A DNA stretch of 64,000 bases. Source: Lytechinus pictus. Lineage: Eukaryota > Echinodermata > Echinoidea > Temnopleuroida > Toxopneustidae. Shown here in pieces: positions 22,141 to 33,521 of this stretch. A program made the position numbers and the translations under genes. The DNA lies in NCBI RefSeq assembly GCF_037042905.1, contig NC_087247.1:75996420-76060419 (forward strand). Direction: 5' to 3'. Positions within the stretch are counted from its first letter, which is position 1. Each line of letters starts with the position of its first letter. The notes beneath the pieces are model-generated. The model did no database searches and was not told the origin of the DNA. It saw only the letters and a list, made by a program, of their open reading frames with translations.

Positions 22141-25100
22141 ATGCCGCCACCAGCTTCAGACGAGTTCTTCTGAGTTCTGTCTTTTTGAATTTGAAAGCGA
22201 TGACAGCGTCGAAATTGGACCATTTTCTTGGATATTAGACACGGACAAGGATGTGGATCCTGAAAGCTATGTCGATCAAGCTGTTGAAGTTATGTGGGTC
22301 AGTGGCAGCAAAACGGAGAAGTATCGAGCAACAGTGTTGGCTGTAAATAGTAAGTCCGTACCGTACGGTGTACCCATGCAACTCAGTCCCATGCATCATG
22401 CATGCATTACTATACGATAATTGTGGTCATACATATTTACAATGACGTACATGTCAACGAATAATGTCAAAAATACATATTCTCTGCATAAAATCAAATT
22501 GAAAATTATATGATCGGCTGCACAATCTCATAATGAACACATCTGATGTCATACAATATTTAACTTTTAAGTCTAAAGAATTTAACGTAGGCCTAGCTAG
22601 GCCTACATATTTTTCTTCAAGTTCAAATCGACTTTCAAATAGATCTAAATAAACCTTCCAAAAAGAAACTGCGTCTGCGAAGCCGAAGACAAACGTGTGC
22701 ATGGCCATGGGAATGTAACATTATTGTTGACATGCTCACTCACTGCCACCATTCCTAATCCTATATATTCTTGTCATATGTGTAAAACACCTTGTGTATG
22801 TAAATAGTAGATCTACTTGTGACTCATTAACCCATCAAGGACGAGAGCTATTTAAAGCCTAAAGGCTAAACTTAAAGGCCAAATTGATCATTGTTTTCCT
22901 CTACAAATTGGCAACTCGTATTTGTCGTAAATTTTGTTGGCCATTATTCGTTAAAATATCACTACCATCCCACAAATATGCGGGGCTTAGCCTTAGGCAC
23001 TGATGGGTTAACAGTCAATTGACATGGTCCATTGACTTGTACCACTACCAGTATTACAGTCAATGTACTATTAATTAGATCTATATTGATTCAAATTGTT
23101 ATTTTGGTAAAAAAAGGTCTACAATTGCACACCCCCCTGGCATTTCAACAAATATTTGGCCGATTGAAATTTGCACAAATTGATGCTCTAACTAATAATG
23201 ATTGATATGTGACAAAAATTTCAAAGAAATTCGAAAGCGGGAACTCACGATATCGCCTTATCGGTGTCAACATGGCAATGGCTGCGATTGCGATGCCGAT
23301 GGAGAGTAGTTGTTGCCTCCGATCGTACAACCAATTGTGATGGATCACAAACAATTATAACGCTGTGAGTGTGATAACATTAACAAGACTTTTTACATTT
23401 TTTTCTGTTATTTTTTCCCTTATAATTTATATTCATAATGGAAAAAAGTTTATCACATGTTATGATCAGCGTTATTATTGTTTGGGATTGATCACAATTG
23501 GTTGTACGATCGGAGGCAACAACTACTCTCCATTGCGATCGCATTGGATGTCGATGCCGATATCGTAATGTATTAATCATTATTAGAGCATCAATTTGTG
23601 CAAATTTCATCTCAATCGGCCATACACTTTTGAAATGCCAGGGGGGTGTGCAATTGTAGACCTTTAGGCTTTACCGTTATTTTTGTTAACTGAATTTGAC
23701 TTTGTATTTGAATGTTCTACTAGCTACTCTTCTATATTATAAACATTGTCTGTGATTTATGTTCTGATGTTCGTACATTGCCATGATGTTGGTATATTGC
23801 AGTGAGTGCGATGTAAACAGTGGCACTGACCACATGATCACGTAGTACTAGTAAATTTCCAAGACCAAGCCTCACATGCATTATCAACATGTCTGTTATT
23901 TAACTCCGGGCATCGCTAGCAGATTTTTTTTTTTTTTTTTTTTTTAATTATTTTAAAGCAGTTTTACGCTGCGCATTACTCCCATTAGACATTTTTGGCT
24001 CCGGATCACTAGCGCTGTCGCGCTAGCGATCCCCGGAGTTACATGTCTGTTAACTCCGAGGATTGCCACGCTGCGCGTGGCGATCCGAATCCACTCAAAA
24101 GTGAACAAAAAAAGTTCACATTTGTGCAGCTGAATTCAGCTTTAAAATAATAAAATCATGCAATACTTGATTACCACCAAAATATGACGCAATATGCTAG
24201 CTTTGCTGTGCCTCCATAAAAGAATCGGATTTCCCCCTCCATTCGGCACAAATTCAGTCATTTAATGGCTTCCGAGACTTCCCTCCCGTGGCCAACTGCA
24301 CAAATGTGAACTTTTTTAGTTTTTTGTTCACTTTTGAGTGGATTCGGATCGCCCCAGAGTTATGTCTGTATGTGTGGCGCTGACGAGCTGCATGAATGAT
24401 GAGGTAGGTACTAGAAATTGACAATCTGACATAAACATGATTATGTGCATGATTATTTTTTAGAAGTGCCCTAGCCTGTTAAAAAAAATTTTCGGGGTCT
24501 CCCTGATATGTTAAAGCAATTATCATGATTATGGAGACATTTGAAAAGTGATTTTTGTATTAATTATTTCCATAAACCAAACCAAATGAGGAGTGGGAAA
24601 GCTCCAAGTGAGTTTGTTTGAAATTGTATAGTTAATTTTTTAATTTGTTTCAAAATTGTTTAAAGGATCCAAGGATAATCTCATCAGAAAAAGGAACAAG
24701 ATGTGTGACGGGCAATCAATGGAGACTGATAAGGAAACTGGGAGAGGGAAGAGAAAGAAGAAACCAACACGCACATACATGTATTCATCTTCGGAGTTGG
24801 AGACGGATGATGAGGAGCCTCAACCAAAAGAAACAAAGGTGTGTGTACATGTGTCATATGATATCCCAACACTGGAAGTAATTTTTGATGACTGACAGAT
24901 TAACAAAATCTTTCTATCCAGTTATCATTTACAAACTCATCAACAAACATAGTCAATAAATCCTTTACAGTTTACAGAAATAACATTGTTGGCTTTGTTT
25001 CAATATTATGCAGCTCAATCATATTTATAAACAAATGTTCTGGTTAAAATGTATAAGGAGGGATATTTGTTTTCAATTTGTAGAAACAGAATAACATGTT

Positions 25101-28100
25101 TTTGCTCTTTCTTTAAATTTCTTGGGTGCTTAATACAGATGGTTCTAAGCGTCTACATATTGCTAAATTTTTCTTCATGAAGTAACTGCAATCGCCAATG
25201 GTTGTGTAACTTGTGTGCCTAGACAATTCCCAAGATGCTAAACAGTACTATTTAAAAAAAATCATAAAATTGTTTTTACTTCTATCTTTTCCTTTTTCAG
25301 AAATCAAAATCAAAAATTTCACAGTGCAATGAGATGGCCAGGGATCTCAGGAAGCAAATGTTTGGTGCCAATGAAACGGTATGTGCAGCTATTTAAACAC
25401 CTTGGAATTGCAACTTGCAAGCGTGATTAATCTAAGGTACCTGTTGATGCATAGTAAGCTATAAGTTTGTTCACATATGCAAAGTGTCCTAAAATCACTG
25501 TTATATGACAATTAACTAAATGCTCAGTCCTGGGCAAGTCCAAGATAACGCGCGTGTTACGTATGGGACATTTCAGAGGCTTTTATTTCCAGAAAAATGG
25601 TGTAAAGGAACTTTGATTGCATTGAATTTAACCATGGTGATTGATATCCAGGAGAAGTGTATTCATGTAAAAAATTGTGAGAAATGACCTTGACAATGAG
25701 ATTTTAGAAGAGAAAATGTGTGCTGTTACGTATGGGACCAGAAGAAAGATTTTTTTAATTTCTTTTTCAAGTTGAAATTGCTCAGAAAGTATTTCATTTA
25801 AAACCTTGAAACTCACTGTGATAAAAGTCACAGCACTCAAGTTTACCAAGGATAAATTTCATGTAAAAAGGCAGAAAGCTCTAAGTACAGGCTCTGATTA
25901 AAGACAGATATGACGTGTTACGTATGGGACATTTTTTCCCCTATTCGTTTAGTGTGTGGAAAGCGTATATTGGATTTTTGGTCTGGTTACCAAAGTGAAA
26001 TAAGCTGTAATTAATCAGATTTGTTTGCAAATTGTCAGGAAAATGAAATTCCAATAAAATTTACAACCATAATCATATTTGATTATATTTTTCATTTTTA
26101 TCTATTTTGTTTCATACGGGCATGCTGCTAATCAACCACTAACTGATTTGAACATGTATTTACTAGTGCTAATTATTATAGAAGTTTTGATGATATTTTT
26201 TTGTTTTTTTTATTTGGGGGTGGGGGCAATTTTTATACATTCACTGGGCTTTTAAGTTGTATAATTAAACTGTGTGAAAATGCCTTTTCTATTGTTCAAG
26301 AAGAACCACTTGAGTAATACCAGCTATAGATCTACAAACAAGTATGATCATTCTGTGCGAATATAATGAACCACCGTGCACCGTTCTTGGTCTATATTAG
26401 TGTATTTTCCCTAAATATGAAATGCCATGAAACAGTTGCATGATTTCTAAAATGAAAGCATACACACCCTTGCTTTTATCAAATACATCTTTACTACCTG
26501 TAGATTTAATCTTGAACAGGGGGGCCACAATATGAAATAATACACAGTTAAAATTCTTGATGTTGTCACAGTTTCTAACAAAACTTTTCTGAAAGGCTAT
26601 TTTTTATGGGCATCTTCTGCATCATCACATAATTTTTGTAAAATTTGTTCTTTTTTTTTTTTTTGTTATCCCTCTTCACTGTATTTATCTTACTCAGTAG
26701 CTACACTTTCCTCTGTAAAGATGTGAATTTCTTGATTGGTAGTAACTGGTGGAGGTAAAAAAAAAAAATCTGTCTCTGGTTCATTAGCAAAGCTGAACTT
26801 TGTTTTGCAAGACTTGTTTTCTTCCTCATGATTCCGAGGCTGACAGTAATGGCAACTGTCTGATTGTCATATATTTTCACCTTTCTTACAAATTAATAAA
26901 TAAGAGGGTATTTTTTAATCAAATTATAGCATTCTTTCAATCTGAATCAGGTTCTTCTGGATGGCTTAATGTTGTTGCATTTCTTGAAGAACAAATGTGC
27001 TCCTTCATATTCAGATTGTTCTCAAATGAAGTGATGACTTCTGTATGGATTATGCTCTACCTAAATTAATATATTTTACACATTTCATGCTGATTTATTT
27101 TACCTACCTCTCCCCATTTAGAATGCAGCAGTCTAGTATTGTCTCAAGACAGTGGCTGCAAGATTGGGATGCATGCTGCAGGCTCATTGACCATTCATGT
27201 ACTGAGAAACTATTGATGCCTGCTGCATGTACATTCGCATGCAATATATATGGGGATGTCCCATACGTAACACATTGTCACATACGTAACATTATTTCAT
27301 TTGCTAATTAAAAATGGGTCTAATTGTTATTTCTTTTCTTTCTAACCAGTATCTAACTTCTTAACACAATAAATTAGAACTTCCCAGAATAGCACTGCAA
27401 TAACTTTTACAAATTCAGAAATAAACTAAAAAAATGTCCTCAATTTGTTACGTATGGGACAATCGCTGATAGGACGCGACCTAATTTGCATAATTAATTG
27501 CGTCGTGCATAAATTTTCATACCAAATTAAAATAGATGATGAACCTCTTAGGTCCACATATTAATAAAATTTCAATTGTGTTCCTTTAAAGGTGTAGATC
27601 AGTAGTGGTTTAGGAACTCGAAATGTATTTGAAATCAGGTTAATGGGTATTTATATAAAGAAAACATCATTAAAGAACTATCATGGAATTTTGGACACCT
27701 AATTTTACTTCTGTGTGATTTTATGAATGAAAAAAGGTTGATCTTGTATCCATCGAAGAGCGAAAATTCGTTCGTAAAATTCAAATATCAATACACACGG
27801 CCGTTATCGACTTTTGTACGTGGGCCACGTACAAAAGTAAATATCTGTTTTCTTTGATATTTCAGCCATTTCTGAACCGATTTTGATCAAATAAACGTGA
27901 CATTTGTTTAAAATTAATGATCTTACTTCAGTATTTTTAGTTATTTTCATTCCAGCTCCCAAAATAGTTAAATGGTTCCAACGCCCTCTCGCCCACTACT
28001 GATCTTCCTCTTTAAATAATAATGATTTTTTATATTTGTCCCATACGTAACACAGCATTTCTAATTTATGCAAATTAAGTCACTGAAATTTGCATAAATT

Positions 28101-31100
28101 TGCATGATACAATTTATTCCTTCACAGAATTTTAAATTTCAACTATCATGCTTCAAAATGACACCAAACATTTCAATGTTGAGCAAAGATGAAATTTTGT
28201 CTTCTCAGGGGACCTTATCTTGGACTTGCCCTCCTATTGATTGCTACAATTTTAACACATTTGAATGAATCCTTTAAAATTTTCATTGAACATATTTAGC
28301 TAAGTAATTAAACATTATAAATGTACAAAGTCAATATATTTAGTTAGATAAGTATGCTAATTGCCATGTAAAATCTTACAAATCCTAATTCACAGTGAAA
28401 CCTTGTTATTGGTCAAAATTAACTAAATCCTGTTATGACGAGGTAATTGCGCTGGTTCACATTCATAAACCATACTTTTTAACTAGTGTCCGATTTGTTA
28501 TCATTCTGACAGAAAAAATCAAATGGACGTACGGCAACGGGAAGTGGAACAAGTGGTGAGATAATTGACCTGAAAAAGCAGTTGGAGAAATCAAGGAGAG
28601 AGACTGAGGATCTGCAGGTGAAGCTGACTAAGGAGAAGGCAGTTAGGGAAAAGATACAGCAACAGCTGTTGTTTTTGCAAGGTACAGTATTTCCTCCCAT
28701 TATTTAGTATTCAAATGCTTGGACAATACCTCATAGTCATATACCTCACATATTCGTTAAACAAACCTTTAGTTTATGGTGCCCTTTTGAGCCCATTTAA
28801 ATAATTCATGTTGAATAGTTGGTAAAAAAAAAAGTTGGAATGAGGGGACTTGTTCCATATGTTAACAACTCTGTATAAGCCTTCTGAACTTTGTGAAATT
28901 CATGGAGTGGCTTCTTTTTCTGAGGTATCCCAATCTCTCAAAGAAGTTTTCTACTTTTTTTTATCTGTGTCATGATCTTATGTTTGTATTAAATCTCCAG
29001 CTCTCTTCTCCATTCTAGAGTATTCAGCTTCGGTTTGGCAAATTTTTCTTCATATAATACCTTCATAGTTTTAAATAGTTCAATTTTTAGTGGTATGAAT
29101 AAATATCTATGTTATTTTGTTTTTGTTCAAGGAGTGCCTAAATTCATCGAAACCTTTAAAGGGTTCATAGTGGATATGGAGGAGATGTCGAGACTCAAGG
29201 TATGTTGTGAATCTTAAGGGGTGGTCACACTGGACATGACTATACCCACGAATTTGCTGTATGCATGTGGTACGAACTAGTGCTCTATGTCTACTGTTCA
29301 CATATTTGCCAATGCCATGAGAAAGCAGTAAGAATCCGATAACACTTCCATCAAGAATGGAGAAGAACCAGTACGATTGCAGTAAGAATGGTGGACAATA
29401 CCTATGACATTCTTACTGCAATTGTACCAAGTGTGTAACCCTCGTACTGGTTCTTCTTTCTTGATGGAAGAGTATCGCATATTTACTGCTGTCTCACTGC
29501 ATTCTTGTGGCATTCGCAAATATGCATTCAGTATGCATTGAGCATATGTAGGTATGGTCGATACATGGCGAACTACGATCGTACAGGTTAATACCGCAGG
29601 CAAATGTGTACAGCATTTGTGGGTATAGTCATGACTGTGTGATCACTCCTTTAGGCAAAGCGATTCCAGGCCAGCGTGCATTTGTGTTTATGATGAATTA
29701 CTCTGGATGGATCGTTATATTGTATAGGTCTATGAAAACTGAATCAGTGGGAATTAGTAACTATTTAGAAGTCATTTTTTAGAGGAGGAAACATGCATGC
29801 AAATCTCTTATGCTATTTGCTATTTTCTGTTTGCTTTTGTTTCCTTTGATTGCTTGACCTACTTTGCAGTAAAATCTTGGTAAATATTTGATGGTATGAA
29901 ATATGGATTTTCGTTTTCATTGGCAGGCTGATCATGAAGAGATGCACTGTCCATCAGGAGGGTCATCTACATCATCCTCGCCCGCTCGTTCCTCGCCCGC
30001 TCGTTCCTCCACCCAGTCCTCCACCCAATCCTCGCCATCATCAGCACGACCACAGGTAATTACTTCATGTATAAATATTTTAGTTCGACTAAGTGGCCCA
30101 GATTCAAAAAGAAAATTTGTACATAACCATGATTAACATTGATTACTGCTCGTATACAAGATAACAATTTCTAATTATATGATGGTTCGAGCTTGCAAAT
30201 CGGCAAAATATTTCAGAAACATTTATTTGTTGCATTAAGTGTGTACTGTCAATATTGTTAACAGTATTTAGTCCTCACCAGGCCAGGTTAGTCTATAGCC
30301 CGCACCCCCCCCCCCCACAAGAAATCTCGGCCCCTTATAACGAGGTGTTTGGGACCATCGATTTTACCTTGTCATAAGCGGTATCTCGTTATAAACGGCA
30401 GATTCAATAACACATATAGAAACACATTTACAATTGGGACCAAAGGATTCTCCTCGTTATAAGCGGTACAGGGAAACCCCGTTATAACGAACTCGCTTAT
30501 AACGAGGGGAATCCTTTGGTCCCGATCGTAAATCTGTGTTTTATATGTATTATTAAATCTGCCGTTTATAACGAAGTACCACTTAATATAACGAGGTAAA
30601 TTTGATGGTCCCGACCACCTTGTTAAAACAGGGTTACCTGTACTTCATTATAAGCGAGCTCGTTATAACAGGGTTTCCCAATATCATGATCACTTCTGAC
30701 AGATGTACCCGTCCATTATGTAATTTTTACTCAGATTACAAAGCTACCAGCAATTTTGATTTGATAATATTTTCTTCATTCATTGTTCGTTTATAGTGGA
30801 AAATGTGTGCCATCATGGACATTACATATTTGGGCAAATTATGTAATGGATCCTGATGGTACACATTTTATGAAATAGCTGAACATTTGATGAGCCAAAT
30901 GTTTGTAAACTTGTAGTGTATAAACTTGTTCATAGCTTTGTATTCAAAGTACAAGTTACATCCTTTAAATTGTGCGATAGCGGAAGCAGGATTTTTTATA
31001 GTTCGCAATCGAAGATCCATCTAGTTCATATTTGTAATGTCTTTGACTCTGGAATAGCCCGTATCAGCCTACTTATAAAAAGATATCACTGCCCAATCTA

Positions 31101-31516
31101 TGCAGGGCTAGTGCTTAGCTTTTTATTTACAGGTGAACATAACACATTAAATATATTTGATCATAGACTTGTGTGTTGTAGAACCTAACAAGTTTGTGGC
31201 TAATACAGAGCTTCTTTCTTATTTCTAGTGGCCAAATAAAATTTCAAGTGGCCATTGGCACCCAAGTCGTGCTATGATTCTCATTTACCTACCTTGACTA
31301 TAATCTTTTTTTTTTTTTTTTTTTACGTGTTCCTTTGCAGGTCATGTCAAGTCAAAGTTCCCAGGAGTGTCATCATCGGAAATCCGCATCGTTATGCGGA
31401 ACAAAGTTGGCAACGAAATTAAGTTGGCCAAACGTAGATCTCAACCGAAAGAGAACCAAGCCAAAGAAAACCAAGCCAAAGAATTAAACCAAGAACCACA
31501 AGATGAGACCGAATGA
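22141..31516 (+). CDS. Spliced BEN-domain-like gene, probably damaged
   Basis: Seven exons are proposed: 22141-22349, 24666-24838, 25301-25378, 28513-28681, 29132-29199, 29927-30055, 31341-31516 (stop TGA). All have GT-AG borders, and phases agree through exon 6 (1, 0, 0, 1, 0, 0). Exon 1 encodes an acidic stretch (FCLFEFESDDSVEIGPFSWI), exon 2 a basic then acidic segment (GKRKKKPTR), exon 4 a heptad-type coiled coil (IIDLKKQLEKSRRETEDLQ), exon 6 a Ser/Pro/Gln linker, and the last exon KSKFPGVSSSEIRIVMRNK, like the final helices of a BEN domain. BEN domains bind DNA or chromatin partners. Two defects: a 10-nt insertion near 22162-22171 shifts exon 1, and exon 7 needs an incoming phase-1 exon (the BEN core) that I cannot find in 30056-31340. 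It may be a pseudogene, and the family assignment is tentative. Confidence 0.55.
22350..23112. other. Intron 1, first part; nothing recognised
   Basis: AT-rich intronic sequence between the exon 1 donor GTAAGT and the first foldback element. Short ORFs (22454-22708) show no domain. Confidence 0.45.
23113..23665. mobile_element. Foldback MITE in intron 1
   Basis: AAAGGTCTACAATTGCACAC at 23113 is matched by its inverse ending at 23665. The arms are about 200-240 bp each and highly similar (shared CTGGCATTT, GCACAAATTGATGCTCTAA and GTTGTTGCCTCCGATCGTAC inverse pairs), leaving a centre of only about 100 bp. The transcript would form a very long hairpin. There is no transposase. Confidence 0.8.
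23897..24361. mobile_element. Two adjacent related MITEs sharing target ATGTCTGT
   Basis: The first (about 23897-24042) has TAACTCCGGGCATCGCTAGC and its inverse at 24020-24041. The second (24051-24361) has AACTCYGRGG ends and about 75-bp arms with CGATCCGAATCCACTC. The 8-mer ATGTCTGT stands at 23889, 24043 and 24362, before, between and after the pair. This is consistent with 8-bp target duplications (hAT-like length). Confidence 0.65.
25532..28231. mobile_element. 2.7-kb TIR element in intron 3 with TCCT duplication
   Basis: GGGCAAGTCCAAGATAA (25532-25548) is a perfect inverse of the right end (28215-28231). TCCT flanks both sides (25528-25531, 28232-28235). The interior carries the motif GTTACGTATGGGAC or its inverse at about 25558, 25727, 25918, 27257 (inverse), 27448 and 28039 (inverse). 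There is no transposase ORF. A 4-bp duplication fits Sola- or Chapaev-type elements but does not decide. A younger MITE sits inside it (27591-28010). Confidence 0.8.
27591..28010. mobile_element. Nested 420-bp MITE flanked by TTTAAA, with central palindrome
   Basis: TTTAAAGGTGTAGATCAGTAG at 27585 onward is mirrored by CTACTGATCTTCCTC-TTTAAA ending at 28016. Near the middle (27810-27838) is a near-perfect palindrome: two 14-base arms, ACTTTTGTACGTGG and inverse, around one G. It lies inside the 2.7-kb element, so it is the later insertion. Confidence 0.75.
29217..29650. mobile_element. Harbinger-like MITE in intron 5 (TTA duplication)
   Basis: AGGGGTGGTCACAC at 29217 pairs with GTGTGATCACTCCT ending 29650, and TTA flanks both (29214-29216, 29651-29653). 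The inner arms share CATGACTATACCCAC, and a further inverted pair in the middle shares AAGAACCAGTACGA and GAAGAACCAGTACGAG-type sequence. A 3-bp TTA duplication with this end fits PIF/Harbinger. Confidence 0.7.
30330..30681. mobile_element. TTATAACGAG foldback element, pogo/Tigger-like ends
   Basis: Many copies of TTATAACGAG in both orientations. TA-CAGGGAAACCCCGTTATAACG begins at 30467 and its inverse ends near 30680. A second inverted pair, about 30340-30460 and 30505-30625, shares AATCCTTTGGTCCC or its inverse. It sits where the missing BEN-core exon would be expected. Family assignment is by resemblance only. Confidence 0.55.
30682..31340. other. Last intron remainder; no exon recognised
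   Basis: I searched the three plus frames for a BEN core with suitable splice borders and found none. A T run precedes the final acceptor TTCCTTTGCAG (ending 31340). Confidence 0.45.
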
Positions 31517-32825
31517 AGCACTTTGTCAAGATGACTAATTAATTAATAATGAGCTAAGTCTTGTTACTTACTAATTATCCCCTGTTCACTGTCCAGAGGA
31601 GGCAAATTTGCGCGACCTGCCACATTCTTCGCACCATTCAGTGACGAGGTCAGTAACATGGGCCTGCCGAACACTGCCAGCATCAGAGGACTTAACAAGC
31701 ACATGCATATTCTGTTCCAAATATAATTTAGTATGATCATCATGATGCGACCTATCCGAGTATGCCATGTTTGGTACGTTTCTGGCACTTCTGAATCGCC
31801 CGTCGCTCCTGTGTATTTTTTTGGTTGATTGGAATATGTTTTAGACCACAGGCATTGCTATAATGCTTGCTACAGACCAACATTAAAAAAAATAATAATA
31901 ATGTTTTAATAGGGGCCAGAATTATCCTTATCTGATATATTAAAGGTGCTCCTGCATCGTTTATCATACACACAGTGCCATCTTGCGCACAAACTAGCCT
32001 AGTTCAAAATGGCGATCTGTAGCGTAGCATCCCAACGCTTGATGATCTTTAACATTTCACCTGTTTCTAAAGCTATTTTGATAAAAAGCTCTTCATGGGC
32101 CATCACATCAATTCTAGGCATGTATTGTGTTTTCCGTCCAGCTGGTACTAATATATTAAATTTTATGTTTTGGCATGTGGATATCAAATGACAGTGCGCA
32201 CGCATCAATCAGTGTTCTTTGTTGGCACCCTTCTAAACAAATAAGTGTCAAGAACTTTCTTGTTGAGTAAATTTTGATCTGATAAGGAAACAATTTGAGA
32301 TTTTTTTGTGCAAAAAATGGCATTTATATATGATCTACGGATAAAAGCCCAAATTCACCTTGAAGAATGGAATCAAATCAGACTAACAAGAAACTACGTC
32401 TCTTGGAAGACATCAAAATTTATATGGGGAACCTAAATTGCCTCAAACATGCATTAAAATTTGAGACATTTGGTATTGTTAATCTGGTCTTTAAACAAAA
32501 GCGAATGGAATTAAAATTGCTTTTGTTATGATTTTGAATGACGGGAATATACCAAATTATTTCATGTTCCTGATTGTTCCGTACTCTATTTGCCAAAGAT
32601 ATTGCTGAAATGTATTCATTGTGTGCTGAAAAATAACTTTGATAATGTGTATGCGTTTGACGCCATTTATTTAAGTGGCAAATTTCCTCTCGTCCTTTAA
32701 AAACTTTGCCTTGTGCCAAATAACAAAGTATGCTCATGTAACATTTTAAAGGCATTGTCTTCTATATGTGTACACAATATATTTACCCTACTTATTTGTT
32801 GTGTAAGGTCACATTGATAAAGTGC
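31517..32825. other. Region downstream of the BEN-like gene; no gene supported
   Basis: AT-rich. Overlapping minus frames at about 31564-31788 contain TEWCEECGRSRKF and similar but have no splice logic or second exon. Nothing else is recognised. Confidence 0.4.
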
Positions 32826-33069
32826 TGTAACAAATATTGTTATATTATTGATAGATTATCTGTAGTAGTTATAAAAAAGTACTAAAGTAGAGATGTTAGA
32901 TATCTTCATGTTTTTGTTGCAACTCAGTACAGATGTTTTTAACTACAGTTTTGAGATATTATTGATAGATTATCTGCTACAATTTCTACATATATGATTC
33001 ATTTATTTATTTATGATTCATTATTTTAAATAATCATATTTTACTTCTATTTACTTACCTTGTCAAAGA

Positions 33070-33521
33070 TTTTCTTTGCTCTTCATTACCTATAATATAT
33101 ATTTATGTTCAGTTTAATTCTCCACTCAATTCAATCTTTATTTGGAAATAAAGATTGAATTGACTGTATTATTCGTGTTAATTATATATTCAAAAAGCTG
33201 CATCACTTCGCCGTGATCCCTCGCATAGGCCTATAAAGTTGATTCTATCCTTTGGGTTTATGTCAGGTTTCTATAGCTTCTGACCATACGAGCATTGAAA
33301 GTTAAGGGGTTTATGGGACGAATTATCGACTAGGGCCGTCCATAGCTCAGTCGGTAGAGCACCGGGCTAGCAATCCGGAGGTCTCGGGTTCGAATCCCGA
33401 TGGAACCCCATTTTCTTTGCTCTTTATTACCTATAATATATATTTATGGTCAGTTTAATTCTCCGCTCAATTCAATCTTTATTTGGAAATAAAGATTGAA
33501 TTGACTGTATTATTCGTGTTA
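33070..33521. repeat. Duplicated 36-nt perfect hairpin carrying AATAAA on both strands
   Basis: Direct copies 33070-33180 and 33410-33521 each contain a perfect palindrome (33127-33162, 33468-33503): two 17-base arms around GG, with AATAAAG in each strand. The tRNA-like sequence lies between the copies. The hairpin could act as a two-way transcript end or arise from a transposon core; neither is shown. Confidence 0.7.
33336..33408 (+). tRNA. tRNA-Ala(AGC)-like sequence, probably a pseudogene
   Basis: A cloverleaf can be drawn. The D arm is GCTC...GAGC, the anticodon stem CCGGG/TCCGG with loop CTAGCAA (anticodon AGC), and the T arm TCGGG-TTCGAAT-CCCGA. The A box TAGCTCAGTCGG and B box GGTTCGAATCC fit the pol III consensus. 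The acceptor stem is poor: CCGTCCA against TGGAACC pairs at only four of seven positions, and the Ala G3:U70 pair is absent. The 3' side ends CCCCA. It is more likely a mutated tRNA copy or SINE head than a working tRNA. Confidence 0.5.

Noticed and set aside
24656-24895. ORF 24656-24895 as a stand-alone small protein
   Set aside because: Its coding-like part coincides with exon 2 between good splice sites; the ends extend into intron sequence.
30056-31340. Missing BEN-core exon of the spliced gene
   Set aside because: No frame with suitable phase (0 in, 1 out) and BEN-like residues was found; the region is mostly foldback repeats and AT-rich sequence.
31564-31788. Possible minus-strand exon containing TEWCEECGRSRKF
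   Set aside because: Two frames are open over the same bases, there is no clear splice pair and no second exon; not enough to call a gene.
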